The notes: generated by a model not told the origin, from the letters alone. A stretch of 52,292 nt of DNA from Psychroflexus sediminis (GCF_900099815.1 NZ_FNCW01000014.1:1-52292); one strand, 5' to 3'; shown: positions 1 to 10,249, counted from the stretch's first letter. Translations and numbers: made by a program.

Positions 1-317
1 GTAATTTTAATAAGTTTGATAATCCAAGAAAATTTAGCTGCCACTGTGGTTTAGCTCCTTTTCCATACCAGTCGGGAAGCAGTATTAAAGGAAAAACCAA
101 GACTCATTTTCTGAGAGATAAATCTTTAAAATCTATTTTGACAAAGGGAGCTATCACAGCTGCACAGCATGATCCTCAGCTAAAGGCATATTACAATCGT
201 AAGATTAAAGATGGAAAACATCACATGAGTGTAATAAACGCCATCGCTAATAAACTCGTTTTAAGAATATTTGCTGTTGCAAAAAGAGATGAACCTTTTG
301 TGAAATTATCGGCTTAA
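1..317 (+). pseudogene. IS110-family transposase, C-terminal part (cut by window edge)
   Basis: The frame starting at base 3 is open to a TAA at 315-317 and gives about 104 residues. It contains CGLAPFPYQSGSSIKGK, followed by a helical stretch with HMSVINAIANKLVLRIFAV. This resembles the C-terminal transposase_20 domain of IS110/IS116/IS902 elements, in which GLAP..SG..G is the conserved signature and the invariant serine is catalytic. The 5' part lies outside the window, so I cannot say whether the element is complete. Nothing recognisable as a terminal repeat is visible between 318 and 429. Confidence 0.8.
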
Positions 318-429
318 AAATTTGTTTTTAACTTAGAATGCTCGATGCTAAAACATAGAAAAATCATCTTATATAATATGAAATTCTAAATTACCAAAGT
401 TTGATTACGAATGTTCAATAGAATTAGTT

Positions 430-1608
430 TCAGTCTGGAAACACCGCGATAAAAACTTCAGCATTAGAGCGTTCCACCTGTTCTTTTAAATGCTCAACTG
501 AAATTTTTCCAATTTTATACTGAAGCTGCTTTTGGGTGCCGCAAAGTATTGCCTCTTTAAAACAGAAAGGCTCTAAGTCTTCTCTATCATAAGAAGAAAT
601 GTAGATTTTGATAAGCTTTTCAGAATCAAACTCAGAAATACTTGTGTTTACTTTGGAATAAGGATAGGAATAGTTTTTCAGTAAAGAAACCAGGTCTGAA
701 AGCACGGCACTGGCCGTAGGGACGCTCCCGGCTCCTTTTCCCTGAAGCAGCTGCTGATGTGCAAAGTCAGCATTGATTTCCACCGCGTTATTTTCGAATT
801 CAATGGAAGTGATGGCTTCGGAAGTCGGGATAAACTGGGGGGCCACGTAGGCTTCCAGTTTGCCATCTTCCATCTTGGAATGCCCGATTAATTTGATGCT
901 GAAATTTTTCTCCTTGGCAAATTCAATATCCTCCGGTTTAACATGTCGTATCCCAAGATTTAAAATATCCTCTGGGGTGTTCAGTATCCCAAAGGCATGG
1001 TAATTACTTATGATGAGCTTAAACTTGGAATCCCAGCCGTCGATGTCCAGAGTAGGGTCAGATTCTGCAAAGCCGTGTTTTTGCGCATCGGTGATGATCT
1101 CCTCAAAAGGCTGTGGATTTTGAAACAAGCGGGTCAGTACATAATTGCTGGTCCCGTTGCTTATGGATTTTAAGGAGGTTAACGCATCATAACCAAAAGA
1201 TTCCTCCAAAGTTCGTATCACAGGAATACTTCCACAAACGGCGGCTTCGTAAAGCAGGCTTACCTTCTGTTTTTGGGCTAAAGCAATGAGTTCTTCAAAA
1301 TGTTCGGCCAGCATTTTCTTGTTTGCAGATATAACGTGTTTTTTATGGTTTAAAGCCTGTTTTACGATGTGAAAAGCGGCATCTGCATCATCGATTAACT
1401 CTAAAACCACGTTGATATCTTCATCTTCAAGAATATCTTCTGCGGCATAGCTAAAGTGTTTGGAGTCGATAGATCTCGGTTTGCTCGGGTCTTTAACCAC
1501 GATGGTTTTTATGTTAATTTCTGACATTTCTTTTTTCTTGAGTACATGGTATATGCCAGAACCTACACTACCAAACCCAAACAATCCGATTCTTAAATTT
1601 TGTGACAT
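430..1608 (-). CDS. hom: Homoserine dehydrogenase (monofunctional, no ACT domain)
   Basis: It reduces aspartate semialdehyde to homoserine with NAD(P)H, the branch point to methionine and threonine. The 392-residue product starts with a Rossmann fold (GFGSVGSG, residues 11-18). A middle catalytic domain contains SNGTSNYVLTRL near residue 150 and DGWDSKFKL near 190. There is no fused aspartokinase, and no clear C-terminal ACT domain is seen. It is the last gene of the minus-strand methionine operon, 3 bases after metX, so the upstream SAM riboswitch should also control it. Enterobacterial ThrA/MetL are kinase fusions, so this is a different, pathway-dedicated form. Confidence 0.93.
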   Translation of the reverse strand: MSQNLRIGLFGFGSVGSGIYHVLKKKEMSEINIKTIVVKDPSKPRSIDSKHFSYAAEDILEDEDINVVLELIDDADAAFHIVKQALNHKKHVISANKKMLAEHFEELIALAQKQKVSLLYEAAVCGSIPVIRTLEESFGYDALTSLKSISNGTSNYVLTRLFQNPQPFEEIITDAQKHGFAESDPTLDIDGWDSKFKLIISNYHAFGILNTPEDILNLGIRHVKPEDIEFAKEKNFSIKLIGHSKMEDGKLEAYVAPQFIPTSEAITSIEFENNAVEINADFAHQQLLQGKGAGSVPTASAVLSDLVSLLKNYSYPYSKVNTSISEFDSEKLIKIYISSYDREDLEPFCFKEAILCGTQKQLQYKIGKISVEHLKEQVERSNAEVFIAVFPD

Positions 1609-1611
1609 GGA

Positions 1612-2622
1612 TTATAGTTTAAAGTGTTTTTGTAATAATGATTTTATCTTTTCAACCTCAATTAAAAACCCATCATGACCATAGCTGGAATCTATGATTT
1701 CCAGTACTGAATTAGCGATGTGTTGATCAAGAAATTCCTGCTCTTCTACAGGGAATAGAAAATCGGTCTGAATTCCTATCACCAGGGTTTTGGCCCTGAT
1801 TCTGGATAGTGCATTTTCAAAACCTCCTCTATTTCTCGCTACGTTATGGCTGTCCATGGCTTTGGACAAATACCAGTAGGCTTTCGCGTCAAAACGCCTG
1901 GAAAGTTTTTCCCCCTGGTATTTTTGATAGGAAGAGGCCCTGAAGTGATCTGTGGTATTGTCCTGATCGATTTGCGAGTTCTGGTAAGTCCTGTAGTTCC
2001 TGTAACTCACCAAAGCAATGGCCCTGGCAGCTTCAAGGCCTTTTTTACCGGCCTCTTTTTTGTTTTCAAAAAATGTAGAATCTGCCTCAATCGCCATACG
2101 CTGGGTTTCGTTGAGGGCAATGCCCCAGGAAGAATGTTTGGCGCTGGTTGCTAGTAAAATCAGATTTTTGATTTTCTCAGGCTTTAGAATAGCCCATTCC
2201 ATCGCCTGCATACCTCCCATAGACCCCCCCAGGAGGTATTGAATCTGGTCGATTCCCAGATGTGCACTCAAAAGATCCAGGCTCTTTGAAATATCCCGAA
2301 TGCTAAACTTAGGGAAATTCAGGCCGTAGACTTCTTTGGTTTCCGGATGCAAGCTTTGCGGATTGGTACTCCCATAGCAGGAACCAATCGTATTGACGCA
2401 AATCACAAAATACCTATCGATATCAATACCGTTTTTCTCATCAAAAATGCCCGGCCACCATTCTTCGGGATGCGCATTGGCGGTTAAGGCATGGCATATC
2501 CAGATGACATTTGAAGCTTCAGCATTGAGCTGGCCTAAGGTGTTATAAGCCAGCTCAAGCTTAGGTAAAGTCTGACCATTTTCGAGTCTGAAAGGCTTTC
2601 GATACGTAAATAATTTAGGCAT
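1612..2622 (-). CDS. metX: Homoserine O-acetyltransferase
   Basis: An alpha/beta-hydrolase-fold enzyme that acetylates homoserine with acetyl-CoA, the first committed step of methionine synthesis. The 336-residue product has the nucleophile elbow GGSMGG with Ser134, an acid in the [10 protein letters not shown] segment, and the catalytic His316 in [18 protein letters not shown] and [14 protein letters not shown] are typical of the MetX family. The start overlaps the end of the osmC-like gene by 8 bases, indicating translational coupling. Succinyl specificity cannot be excluded from sequence alone, but the partner is an O-acetylhomoserine sulfhydrylase-type enzyme, which favours acetyl. Confidence 0.93.
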   Translation of the reverse strand: MPKLFTYRKPFRLENGQTLPKLELAYNTLGQLNAEASNVIWICHALTANAHPEEWWPGIFDEKNGIDIDRYFVICVNTIGSCYGSTNPQSLHPETKEVYGLNFPKFSIRDISKSLDLLSAHLGIDQIQYLLGGSMGGMQAMEWAILKPEKIKNLILLATSAKHSSWGIALNETQRMAIEADSTFFENKKEAGKKGLEAARAIALVSYRNYRTYQNSQIDQDNTTDHFRASSYQKYQGEKLSRRFDAKAYWYLSKAMDSHNVARNRGGFENALSRIRAKTLVIGIQTDFLFPVEEQEFLDQHIANSVLEIIDSSYGHDGFLIEVEKIKSLLQKHFKL

Positions 2623-3079
2623 AGGCTTCTTCGGTGTAAGCTGACTTTGTAATGTGATACTGAATTGGGGTCGCCTGACTTAAATTATCGCTGACTGGAC
2701 ATCTTTGTTTTACGCTTTTCAACAGAAAGTCTATGCTTTCCTGAGTGGCGTTGGTGACAAAATCGATACTCACCTCCAAAGACTGAAAGCCTGCCCGGCC
2801 TTCTTCGCTTAGCCCCAGGAATTTGTCAGCCTCTATATTTCCGTTGATATTGATATTAAAATCATAAAGTTTGATCCCCAGTTCTTTAGCTACCAAATTG
2901 ATGACCACATTCAGGCAGCCCGCATAGCCTGCCAGGAGATATTCTACCGGATTGGCGGCTAAATCCTGTCCGCCAAGTTCGTGGGGTTCGTCCACTAAAA
3001 AGCTAAATTGCCTTGAAGTGCCTTTATATAAGGTTGAATTGATACTGGATCCGTTTATTGAAAAGTTTGATAAACTCAT
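2615..3079 (-). CDS. OsmC/Ohr-family protein
   Basis: A 154-residue protein with the two conserved cysteines of the OsmC/Ohr fold: Cys55 in [15 protein letters not shown] and Cys127 in [10 protein letters not shown]. Characterised family members reduce organic hydroperoxides through this cysteine pair. Here the gene lies between the sulfhydrylase and metX, with 5 bases to the former and 8 bases of overlap with the latter, so it is part of the riboswitch-controlled methionine operon. That suggests, but does not prove, a role tied to sulfide or thiol chemistry during homocysteine formation rather than general peroxide stress. Confidence 0.88.
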   Translation of the reverse strand: MSLSNFSINGSSINSTLYKGTSRQFSFLVDEPHELGGQDLAANPVEYLLAGYAGCLNVVINLVAKELGIKLYDFNININGNIEADKFLGLSEEGRAGFQSLEVSIDFVTNATQESIDFLLKSVKQRCPVSDNLSQATPIQYHITKSAYTEEAYA

Positions 3080-3084
3080 TCTAT

Positions 3085-4566
<1,482 letters not shown>

Positions 4567-4625
4567 TCAAAACTGAATTGAATGGAAAGCCTGGTGTTTA
4601 AAAAATACAAGTTCATTTTCTTATA

Positions 4626-4725
4626 ATTTATATGTCCCTTTTTGGGCAGGAATTAGCACCTTTTCAACACTATGTTGAGGTTGCCGAGGGTCGCGGAGCC
4701 TGTCTCTCGCCTCTTCTTTATAAAT
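4626..4725 (-). promoter_or_regulatory. SAM-I (S-box) riboswitch
   Basis: On the minus strand the segment carries the S-box core in order: AAGAAGAGG, a GGCTCC...CCTCGGCAACC block, a short hairpin, then AAGGTGCTAATTCC and a final stem. The outer stem P1 pairs ATTTATA (plus-strand 4719-4725) with TATAAAT (4626-4632). It sits just downstream of a promoter and about 230 bases before metY, and should lower operon expression when S-adenosylmethionine is abundant. The expression platform in 4393-4625 is not obvious. Confidence 0.9.
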
Positions 4726-4754
4726 CATACACCGAAAAGTGGCAGATGATGATA

Positions 4755-4784
4755 CAAACATAATTCAAACTATACCAATGACAA
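4755..4784 (-). promoter_or_regulatory. Promoter of the methionine operon
   Basis: Read on the minus strand: TTG (4782-4784), 19 bases, then TATGTTTG (4755-4762). This matches the Bacteroidota housekeeping consensus TTG-N19-TAnnTTTG exactly. Transcription would begin near 4749, about 25 bases before the riboswitch aptamer. Confidence 0.8.
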
Positions 4785-4823
4785 GGTCAAAAAAGCTGAA
4801 ATATGTTAAATATTGTTAAAACG

Positions 4824-4853
4824 AAAAAAGCCTCTATTTACAGAGGCTTTTTC
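4824..4853. terminator. Bidirectional terminator-like hairpin without an obvious gene
   Basis: AAAAAGCCTCT, a six-base loop, then AGAGGCTTTTT: a strong stem with an A-tract on one side and a T-tract on the other. It lies between the methionine promoter and recA. Those two are transcribed away from each other, so neither needs it. It may end an unrecognised minus-strand transcript from 4854-5142. Confidence 0.7.
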
Positions 4854-5142
4854 AAAATGTTGTCAAAACAACAAGGTTTGGCTAATTCGTTGTTATACAT
4901 TTTTAATTTTTTTCAATCAATCAAAAAGTAAACAACGTCAGCCCCCGTCTATTTTGCAACTAGACACCGTCATGAACGAAATCGAAATTCCATTTGTACG
5001 GGTAAAAGATGTTTTTCTTAAAAACTTCAAATAGTGATATTTATTAGTAAGATGTGTTTTTACTTAAATGGTTGCGTAATGAAGGTCCAAATAATAAAAA
5101 AGAAATACTATTTTTACATAAAATGAATTCAATTAAAAAAAA
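4854..5142. other. recA upstream region, no recognised gene
   Basis: 289 bases with no convincing protein gene. A short open frame at 4971-5033 encodes 20 residues beginning MNEIEIPFVRVKDV and could be a leader peptide or chance. A GTCTA/TAGAC hairpin lies at 4947-4965. No clear TAnnTTTG promoter for recA is visible. Together with the orphan terminator at 4824, the segment could hold a small RNA. Confidence 0.35.
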
Positions 5143-6165
5143 ATGGCAAAAGAAAATAGCGAGAAAGATGCAAAGTTAAAAGCGCTTCAATTGACTTTGG
5201 ATAAGCTTGATAAGACTTACGGTAAGGGAACGGTAATGAAAATGAGTGACCAGGCAGTTCAGGATGTAGAGGCGATTTCTTCGGGTTCTTTAGGTTTGGA
5301 TTTGGCTCTCGGAGTTGGAGGATATCCTAGAGGAAGAGTAGTAGAAATATATGGACCAGAATCTTCTGGTAAAACCACATTGACGCTTCATGCCATTGCG
5401 GAAGCTCAAAAAGCAGGTGGCATAGCAGCTTTTATAGATGCGGAACATGCGTTTGACAGAACTTATGCCAGGAACCTTAACATAGACATTGATAATCTAA
5501 TCATATCCCAGCCAGACCACGGAGAACAGGCTTTGGAAATCACTGAAAATTTGATTCGTTCCGGAGCTATTGATATTATTGTGATTGACTCCGTAGCGGC
5601 TTTGACTCCAAAAAGTGAGATTGAAGGTGAAATGGGAGATTCCAAAATGGGTCTTCATGCGAGACTGATGTCTCAAGCCTTAAGAAAAATGACATCGACC
5701 ATTAGCAAAACCAATTGTACCGTGATTTTTATAAACCAATTGCGAGAAAAAATTGGAGTGATGTTTGGAAACCCCGAAACAACGACCGGCGGTAATGCCT
5801 TAAAATTTTATGCATCTGTAAGACTTGACATCAGACGTTCTACGCAGATTAAAAATGCCAATAGTGATGTGATGGGTAATAAAACCCGAGTGAAAGTGGT
5901 CAAAAATAAAGTAGCTCCCCCATTTAAAATGGCAGAATTCGATATAATGTATGGAACTGGGATTTCTAAAGTTGGTGAAATCATTGATATTGGAGTCGAT
6001 TACGAAATCATTAAAAAAGCAGGGTCCTGGTTTAGTTATGAAGACACCAAGCTAGGTCAGGGTAGAGATGCCGTAAAAACTTTATTGCAGGACAACCCTG
6101 AACTGATGGATGAGCTGGAAGAAAAAATCGTAGAAGCTATCAAATTGGCAAAATCTGAAGATTAA
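5143..6165 (+). CDS. recA: Recombinase RecA
   Basis: A DNA-dependent ATPase that forms filaments on single-stranded DNA and catalyses strand exchange. The 340-residue product has Walker [10 protein letters not shown] (residues 71-79), Walker B IDIIVIDS (143-150), the [11 protein letters not shown] segment with DNA-binding loop L1 around residue 160, and the loop L2 segment with [12 protein letters not shown]. The length is normal and no intein is present. No LexA-type operator is recognisable upstream. A short poly-A run precedes the ATG instead of a Shine-Dalgarno site, which is usual in Bacteroidota. A terminator follows 20 bases after the stop. Confidence 0.98.
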   Translation: MAKENSEKDAKLKALQLTLDKLDKTYGKGTVMKMSDQAVQDVEAISSGSLGLDLALGVGGYPRGRVVEIYGPESSGKTTLTLHAIAEAQKAGGIAAFIDAEHAFDRTYARNLNIDIDNLIISQPDHGEQALEITENLIRSGAIDIIVIDSVAALTPKSEIEGEMGDSKMGLHARLMSQALRKMTSTISKTNCTVIFINQLREKIGVMFGNPETTTGGNALKFYASVRLDIRRSTQIKNANSDVMGNKTRVKVVKNKVAPPFKMAEFDIMYGTGISKVGEIIDIGVDYEIIKKAGSWFSYEDTKLGQGRDAVKTLLQDNPELMDELEEKIVEAIKLAKSED

Positions 6166-6185
6166 AATACTACCCTTTAAAATAC

Positions 6186-6224
6186 ATAAAAAAACCGGTG
6201 ATGAACTCATCGGTTTTTTTATGC
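6186..6224 (+). terminator. recA terminator
   Basis: A-tract, then an ACCGGTGATG...CATCGGT stem and a run of seven T. It lies 20 bases after the recA stop codon. Confidence 0.85.
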
Positions 6225-6292
6225 CTGCTATTTTTTTGACCCAACGCAACCTTCTTTCTTTTATTTCGTCTATTAAGTAAACGCAACTGCCA

Positions 6293-6721
6293 ATGAAATT
6301 TTTCACCAAATTTGTGATGGCTGGTTTTTTGACCTCCATTATTCTTTCGAGCTGTGAATCTGCGGATGATAATTTTTTTCAATCCACAGAAGTCTCCCCT
6401 ATACTAGCTGCTAGCGTACCAGATACAATGCGGGTTGGAGAAGCCTACGTTCTAGAAGTCACTTATGAAAAAAAGTCAGATTGTCATAGCTTTTCAGGGT
6501 TTGATGCTGAAATACAGCAAGATAGTTTGTATTTTGTTCGCGCAATAACTATATTCACTCAAAAAGAAGGCATTAGTTGCGAACTCGAGAATGAAGGAAT
6601 ACCAATAGACGTCGATTTTATTAATTCATTTGAATCTGATTTTTATTTCAAATTCTTAACCGCAAACGATAGCCTTGGACAACCCGTTTTCATAGACAAA
6701 AAGGTGATTGTAATAGAATAA
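6293..6721 (+). CDS. Small lipoprotein of a sigma-factor operon
   Basis: The 142-residue product has a lipoprotein signal peptide with lipobox LSSC (Cys21). The mature part is mostly beta-type, with two cysteines (CHSF and ISCE) that could form a disulfide. No family is recognised. The acidic ESADD directly after the lipidated cysteine is compatible with outer-membrane or surface retention. It ends 6 bases before the ECF sigma factor gene, so it probably belongs to the same transcript and may sense or modulate the envelope signal. Confidence 0.75.
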   Translation: MKFFTKFVMAGFLTSIILSSCESADDNFFQSTEVSPILAASVPDTMRVGEAYVLEVTYEKKSDCHSFSGFDAEIQQDSLYFVRAITIFTQKEGISCELENEGIPIDVDFINSFESDFYFKFLTANDSLGQPVFIDKKVIVIE

Positions 6722-6727
6722 ATACCA

Positions 6728-7282
6728 ATGAAACTAAAAAACCTAATCAAACGCTGTAAGCAGAATGACCTATCGTCACAAAGGCTTTTATATGAGATGT
6801 TTGCAGAGGTTCTTTTTAGTATTTCTTTAAAATATTCCCGCAATTATGCTGAAGCAGAAGATAATTTGCAAGATGCATTTATTAAGATTTTTGAGAAAGT
6901 ACATCAATTTCAACACAAAGGTTCTTTTGAAGGCTGGTTAAAACGAATAACGATTAACATTTGTCTTGAACGCTATCGAAACCAAAAAGTATTTGAGTTG
7001 GTGAATGAAGACGCTCTCAAAGCTGAAGAGGTTTATGTAGAAGACGAAAGCTATTCCTTACAATTTCTTTTGAATTGCATACAGAATCTTCCGGACAGAT
7101 ACAGAATGGTTTTCAACCTTTATACACTTGATGGTTTTTCTCACAAAGAAATTGCTGTAAAACTGGATATTAGTGAAGGCACCTCGAAATCAAACTTGTC
7201 TAGGGCAAAAGAAATTTTAAGAAAAAAAATTATCGAAGCCAAGGCTTATGGTGAATATCCTTATAAAATAGATCGGAATTAA
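6728..7282 (+). CDS. ECF-type RNA polymerase sigma factor
   Basis: The 184-residue product has region 2 (LKYSRNYAEAEDNLQDAFIKIFEKVHQF, binding the -10 element and core polymerase) and region 4 (LPDRYRMVFNLYTLDGFSHKEIAVKLDISEGTSKSNLSRAKEILRKKI, a helix-turn-helix). No sigma-1.1 or region 3 is present, as expected for group 4. The next gene begins immediately after the TAA and encodes the likely anti-sigma partner. Which promoters it controls cannot be told from the window. Confidence 0.93.
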   Translation: MKLKNLIKRCKQNDLSSQRLLYEMFAEVLFSISLKYSRNYAEAEDNLQDAFIKIFEKVHQFQHKGSFEGWLKRITINICLERYRNQKVFELVNEDALKAEEVYVEDESYSLQFLLNCIQNLPDRYRMVFNLYTLDGFSHKEIAVKLDISEGTSKSNLSRAKEILRKKIIEAKAYGEYPYKIDRN

Positions 7283-8665
7283 ATGAAATCTTCTAAATCT
7301 ATAGAGCGCTTGTTTCAAGAAGGTTTTAAAGACTTTCAGGCTTCGCCATCACCAAAAGTCTGGAATGGTATTGAGGAGAAATTAACAGGAAAAAAACATT
7401 CCAGGAGAATTTTGCCCTTTTGGTGGCAAGTAGCCTCGGTTGCTGCTATTGTACTTATATTTAGTTCTATAGGCGTTTTTTATTATAATTCATCGGTTTA
7501 TAAACCCTCTATAACGTTTAAGAAGCCTGCATCATTAAAATCAACTTCCTTAGAACTTATTCCTCTTCAATATAGATTTTCATCGGTTACTGAAAGTTTA
7601 TCCAAAATGGAAAATTCTTTTGAAAGCCGTTTAGCTTTTCAAATTAGAGAACCGGAAGCAGGCAGTTCAGTATTAGCCGGTTCAACTTTAAATTTTAATC
7701 AAAAAGACTGGTATGCAGCCCCTGCAGAAAAAACAAAAACTACAGAAAGGTCGTTTTCGACAGTTAGCCAGTTGAAGGGTTCTTTGATAAATTTTCTTTC
7801 AAGCCCCTCTGTAACTTACAGCCTTGCCAAAGCTGATGTAAAGGAAAACACGGTAAGCAAGAAAAAATCACTGTTTGATGCGATGCAGGAAGATAATCTT
7901 TCAGCAGTTGACGAGGCTAAGTCCATAGATAAGCCCTGGACTGTTCAGCCCAATATTGCTCCTGTTTTTATGAGTTCTCTTAGCGGAGGAAACCCTATAG
8001 AATCAACTCTCCAGGGAAAAACAACGAGTAATCCCAACCTGTCTTACGGCGTCAATGTTGCCTATGCCATTAATAAAAAGATTAAAATAAGAACAGGAAT
8101 CAACCAGGTAGCTATGGGATATGCAACTCAAGATGTTGTTTTATCCATCACCTCTCCGTCTTTTAAAGGAGAGAATTCGAGTAATATCAATAGGCAATCA
8201 AGCCAATTAGGCCAATTTTCTCTGATTTCCGCAATTAATAACCGAGATGTACAGACTAGAGCGGGTATCACTTCTTTAGGTCTTAGACCTTCAAAGGTAA
8301 ATCCTGTTGGCGTACTAAATCATGAACTGGGCTTTGTAGAAGTGCCTTTGGAGGTAGAATATGCGCTTTTAGATGAAAAAATAGGCATACATGTATTGGG
8401 CGGAGCCAGCACTTATGTATTAAATAACAACGAGATCTTTTTCGAAAATAATGGACGCTCTTCGAATATCGGTGAAGCAAATAATCTCAACACCTTTAGT
8501 TTTAGCGCCAATCTGGGTGTAGGTATGGATTATAACTTTTCAGAGCAGGTATCCTTTAATTTAGAGCCTAAGTTCATGTATCAAATTAACACCTTCGAAA
8601 GTAATACCTCCAGCTTTCAGCCTTATTTCTTCGGAATTTATTCCGGAATAAAATTTAAGTTTTAG
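7283..8665 (+). CDS. Putative dual membrane-spanning anti-sigma factor with C-terminal beta-barrel
   Basis: The 460-residue product has three parts. Residues 1-42 form a cytoplasmic head (SIERLFQEGFKDFQASPSPKVW). One hydrophobic helix follows at about 45-66 (WWQVASVAAIVLIFSSIGVFYY). A periplasmic linker runs to about 230. The C-terminal 230 residues alternate like an outer-membrane barrel (YGVNVAYAINKKIKIRTGI, FFGIYSGIKFKF) and end in phenylalanine. There is no cleavable signal peptide. An inner-membrane helix plus an outer-membrane barrel in one chain, encoded right after an ECF sigma gene, matches the Dma-type anti-sigma factors reported in Bacteroides. The function is inferred from architecture and position. 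Confidence 0.72.
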   Translation: MKSSKSIERLFQEGFKDFQASPSPKVWNGIEEKLTGKKHSRRILPFWWQVASVAAIVLIFSSIGVFYYNSSVYKPSITFKKPASLKSTSLELIPLQYRFSSVTESLSKMENSFESRLAFQIREPEAGSSVLAGSTLNFNQKDWYAAPAEKTKTTERSFSTVSQLKGSLINFLSSPSVTYSLAKADVKENTVSKKKSLFDAMQEDNLSAVDEAKSIDKPWTVQPNIAPVFMSSLSGGNPIESTLQGKTTSNPNLSYGVNVAYAINKKIKIRTGINQVAMGYATQDVVLSITSPSFKGENSSNINRQSSQLGQFSLISAINNRDVQTRAGITSLGLRPSKVNPVGVLNHELGFVEVPLEVEYALLDEKIGIHVLGGASTYVLNNNEIFFENNGRSSNIGEANNLNTFSFSANLGVGMDYNFSEQVSFNLEPKFMYQINTFESNTSSFQPYFFGIYSGIKFKF

Positions 8666-8695
8666 GAATTAGACTTTCAAAATTTAAATTGCCTG

Positions 8696-8725
8696 TTGCT
8701 TATGTAAGTAAAAAAATTAACTTTG
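8696..8725 (+). promoter_or_regulatory. Promoter of the HU-like/SPOR gene
   Basis: TTG (8696-8698), 19 bases, TAACTTTG (8718-8725): a full match to the Bacteroidota consensus. The ATG at 8731 is only 5 bases past the -7 element, so the transcript would be leaderless or nearly so. It rules out the in-frame upstream start at 8689. Confidence 0.75.
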
Positions 8726-8730
8726 TTCGT

Positions 8731-9681
8731 ATGAGAGTAGAAGAGTACATACAAGACCTGTTATACCGATACGAATGCGTTATAGTGCCAGGATTAGGCG
8801 CTTTTGTTACACAAAAAAACACGTCCATCTATCATGCGGACTCTCACAAGTTCTCACCTCCTTCCAGGAAATTAACCTTTAATAAAGCGATTCAAAATCA
8901 CGATGGCCTTTTAGCAGAAACCATTGCCAAAGGAGAATCTATGGATTTTGAGAGTGCAAAGCACAAAATCCAGCTTTTTGTCAATGATTTTCAAACGGCT
9001 TTAAACCTTGAAAAAGTTATAGACATTCCTCGGTTAGGAAGATTTCATCAAGATAAAGAGGGTAAAGTATCTTTTGAGCCTGATGCTTATGTTAACTATT
9101 TTATAGAGTCTTTCGGACTGGATGATATCACACTGGATACCATTTCGCAATCATTAGAAGAGATCAAAGGACAAGAGGACTCAAGTGTAAAAGTTAGAAA
9201 ACTGGATACTTCAAGCTCAACAGAAAGAAAAAACAACAAAGCCTATCTAAGGTATGCTGCAGTAGGAGTAATTGCCCTTGGCCTTGCCGGTTTTGCAGGA
9301 TTGTATCAGTATAACACGTACGTGATTTCACATAACGATGCTCAGGCTCAAAAAGCTGAATCCCTTCTGCAGGATAAAATTCAGAGTGCCGAATTCAGCT
9401 ACACCTTATCCGAACTCCCTTTAAGCACCACAAAGCTTGAAACTTTAAAACCAAAATACCACATTATTGCCGGGGCTTTTCGAGTGAAAAGCAATGCTAA
9501 TCGAAAGGTAGAGCTTCTCCGGGCTCAGGGCTATAAGGCTTCGATGATTGGAGAAAATGCCTATGGCTTGCACCAGGTGGCTTTTGACAGTTATGTGCAA
9601 AAAGAGGAGGCCTTGTCTCAGCTTAGAACAATAAAGGCGACAGAAAATCCAGAGGCCTGGTTGTATGTAAAGCAACTTTAG
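8731..9681 (+). CDS. HU-like (CCDC81-type) and SPOR-domain membrane protein
   Basis: The 316-residue product begins with a domain like the Bacteroidota HU-CCDC81 proteins (VEEYIQDLLYRYECVIVPGLGAFVT; IPRLGRFHQDKEGKVSFEP), about residues 1-125. A charged linker and one membrane helix follow at about 173-193 (YAAVGVIALGLAGFAGLY). The C-terminal SPOR domain covers about 238-316 (KYHIIAGAFRVKSNANRKVELLRAQGY). SPOR domains bind denuded peptidoglycan at division sites, so a cell-envelope or division role is likely. I chose the ATG at 8731 rather than the frame start at 8689 because a consensus promoter ends at 8725. Confidence 0.88.
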   Translation: MRVEEYIQDLLYRYECVIVPGLGAFVTQKNTSIYHADSHKFSPPSRKLTFNKAIQNHDGLLAETIAKGESMDFESAKHKIQLFVNDFQTALNLEKVIDIPRLGRFHQDKEGKVSFEPDAYVNYFIESFGLDDITLDTISQSLEEIKGQEDSSVKVRKLDTSSSTERKNNKAYLRYAAVGVIALGLAGFAGLYQYNTYVISHNDAQAQKAESLLQDKIQSAEFSYTLSELPLSTTKLETLKPKYHIIAGAFRVKSNANRKVELLRAQGYKASMIGENAYGLHQVAFDSYVQKEEALSQLRTIKATENPEAWLYVKQL

Positions 9682-9682
9682 G

Positions 9683-9712
9683 TTAGGGTTAACAAGACAA
9701 AACCTATCTTTG
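9683..9712 (+). promoter_or_regulatory. Promoter of the thioesterase gene
   Basis: TTA (9683-9685), 19 bases, TATCTTTG (9705-9712). One mismatch in the -33 element. The ATG follows at 9726. Confidence 0.65.
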
Positions 9713-9725
9713 CAAAAAAATATAC

Positions 9726-10244
9726 ATGGAAGTAAAATATCCTGAAGATTCTAAAACCACACTTACAGATTTAGTTTTACCCAGTGAAACGAATCCACTC
9801 AACAACCTGTTTGGTGGAGAACTTTTGGCCAGAATGGATCGTGCGGCGAGTATTGCTGCAAGAAGACATTCCAGACGTATCGTCGTCACGGCATCTGTCA
9901 ACCACGTCGCTTTCAACAAAGCCATCCCCTTAGGGAGTGTGGTGACTGTTGAAGCTAAAGTTTCCAGAAACTTCAAAACCTCGATGGAAATATTTATCGA
10001 TGTCTGGATCGAAGACCGTGAAAGCGGAAAACGGTCTAAAGCCAATGAAGCGATTTATACGTTTGTTGCTGTTGATGATACAGGAAATCCCGTAGAAGTT
10101 CCTAAATTAGAGCCGCAAACCAAACTTGAAAAAGAAAGGTTTGATGCTGCTTTAAGACGTAAGCAGTTAAGCTTGGTTCTGGCAGGTAAAATGAAACCAC
10201 AAAACGCGACTGAGCTTAAAGCTCTTTTTGAAAATAATAAATAA
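9726..10244 (+). CDS. Acyl-CoA thioesterase (hotdog fold, BACH type)
   Basis: It hydrolyses acyl-CoA thioesters in the cytosol. The 172-residue product carries the family signature DLVLPSETNPLNNLFGGELLARMDRAASIAARRH, with the hotdog helix and its catalytic Asp/Asn region at about residues 18-35. Further on is VVTASVNHVAFNKAIPLGSVVTVEAKV. It is a single-domain protein, unlike the double-hotdog eukaryotic BACH. It has its own promoter and is probably transcribed with the membrane protein that starts 5 bases after its stop. Confidence 0.88.
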   Translation: MEVKYPEDSKTTLTDLVLPSETNPLNNLFGGELLARMDRAASIAARRHSRRIVVTASVNHVAFNKAIPLGSVVTVEAKVSRNFKTSMEIFIDVWIEDRESGKRSKANEAIYTFVAVDDTGNPVEVPKLEPQTKLEKERFDAALRRKQLSLVLAGKMKPQNATELKALFENNK

Positions 10245-10249
10245 ATACT

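Noticed and set aside
1846-2242. Overlapping open frames antisense to metX
   Set aside because: Shadows of the strongly conserved metX gene.
4813-5034. 73-residue plus-strand open frame
   Set aside because: It begins inside the terminator hairpin, has no recognisable family and no promoter.
5463-5645. Open frame antisense to recA
   Set aside because: Shadow frame over the Walker B region of recA.
8689-8730. Earlier start for the HU-like/SPOR gene
   Set aside because: It would lie upstream of and across the consensus promoter.
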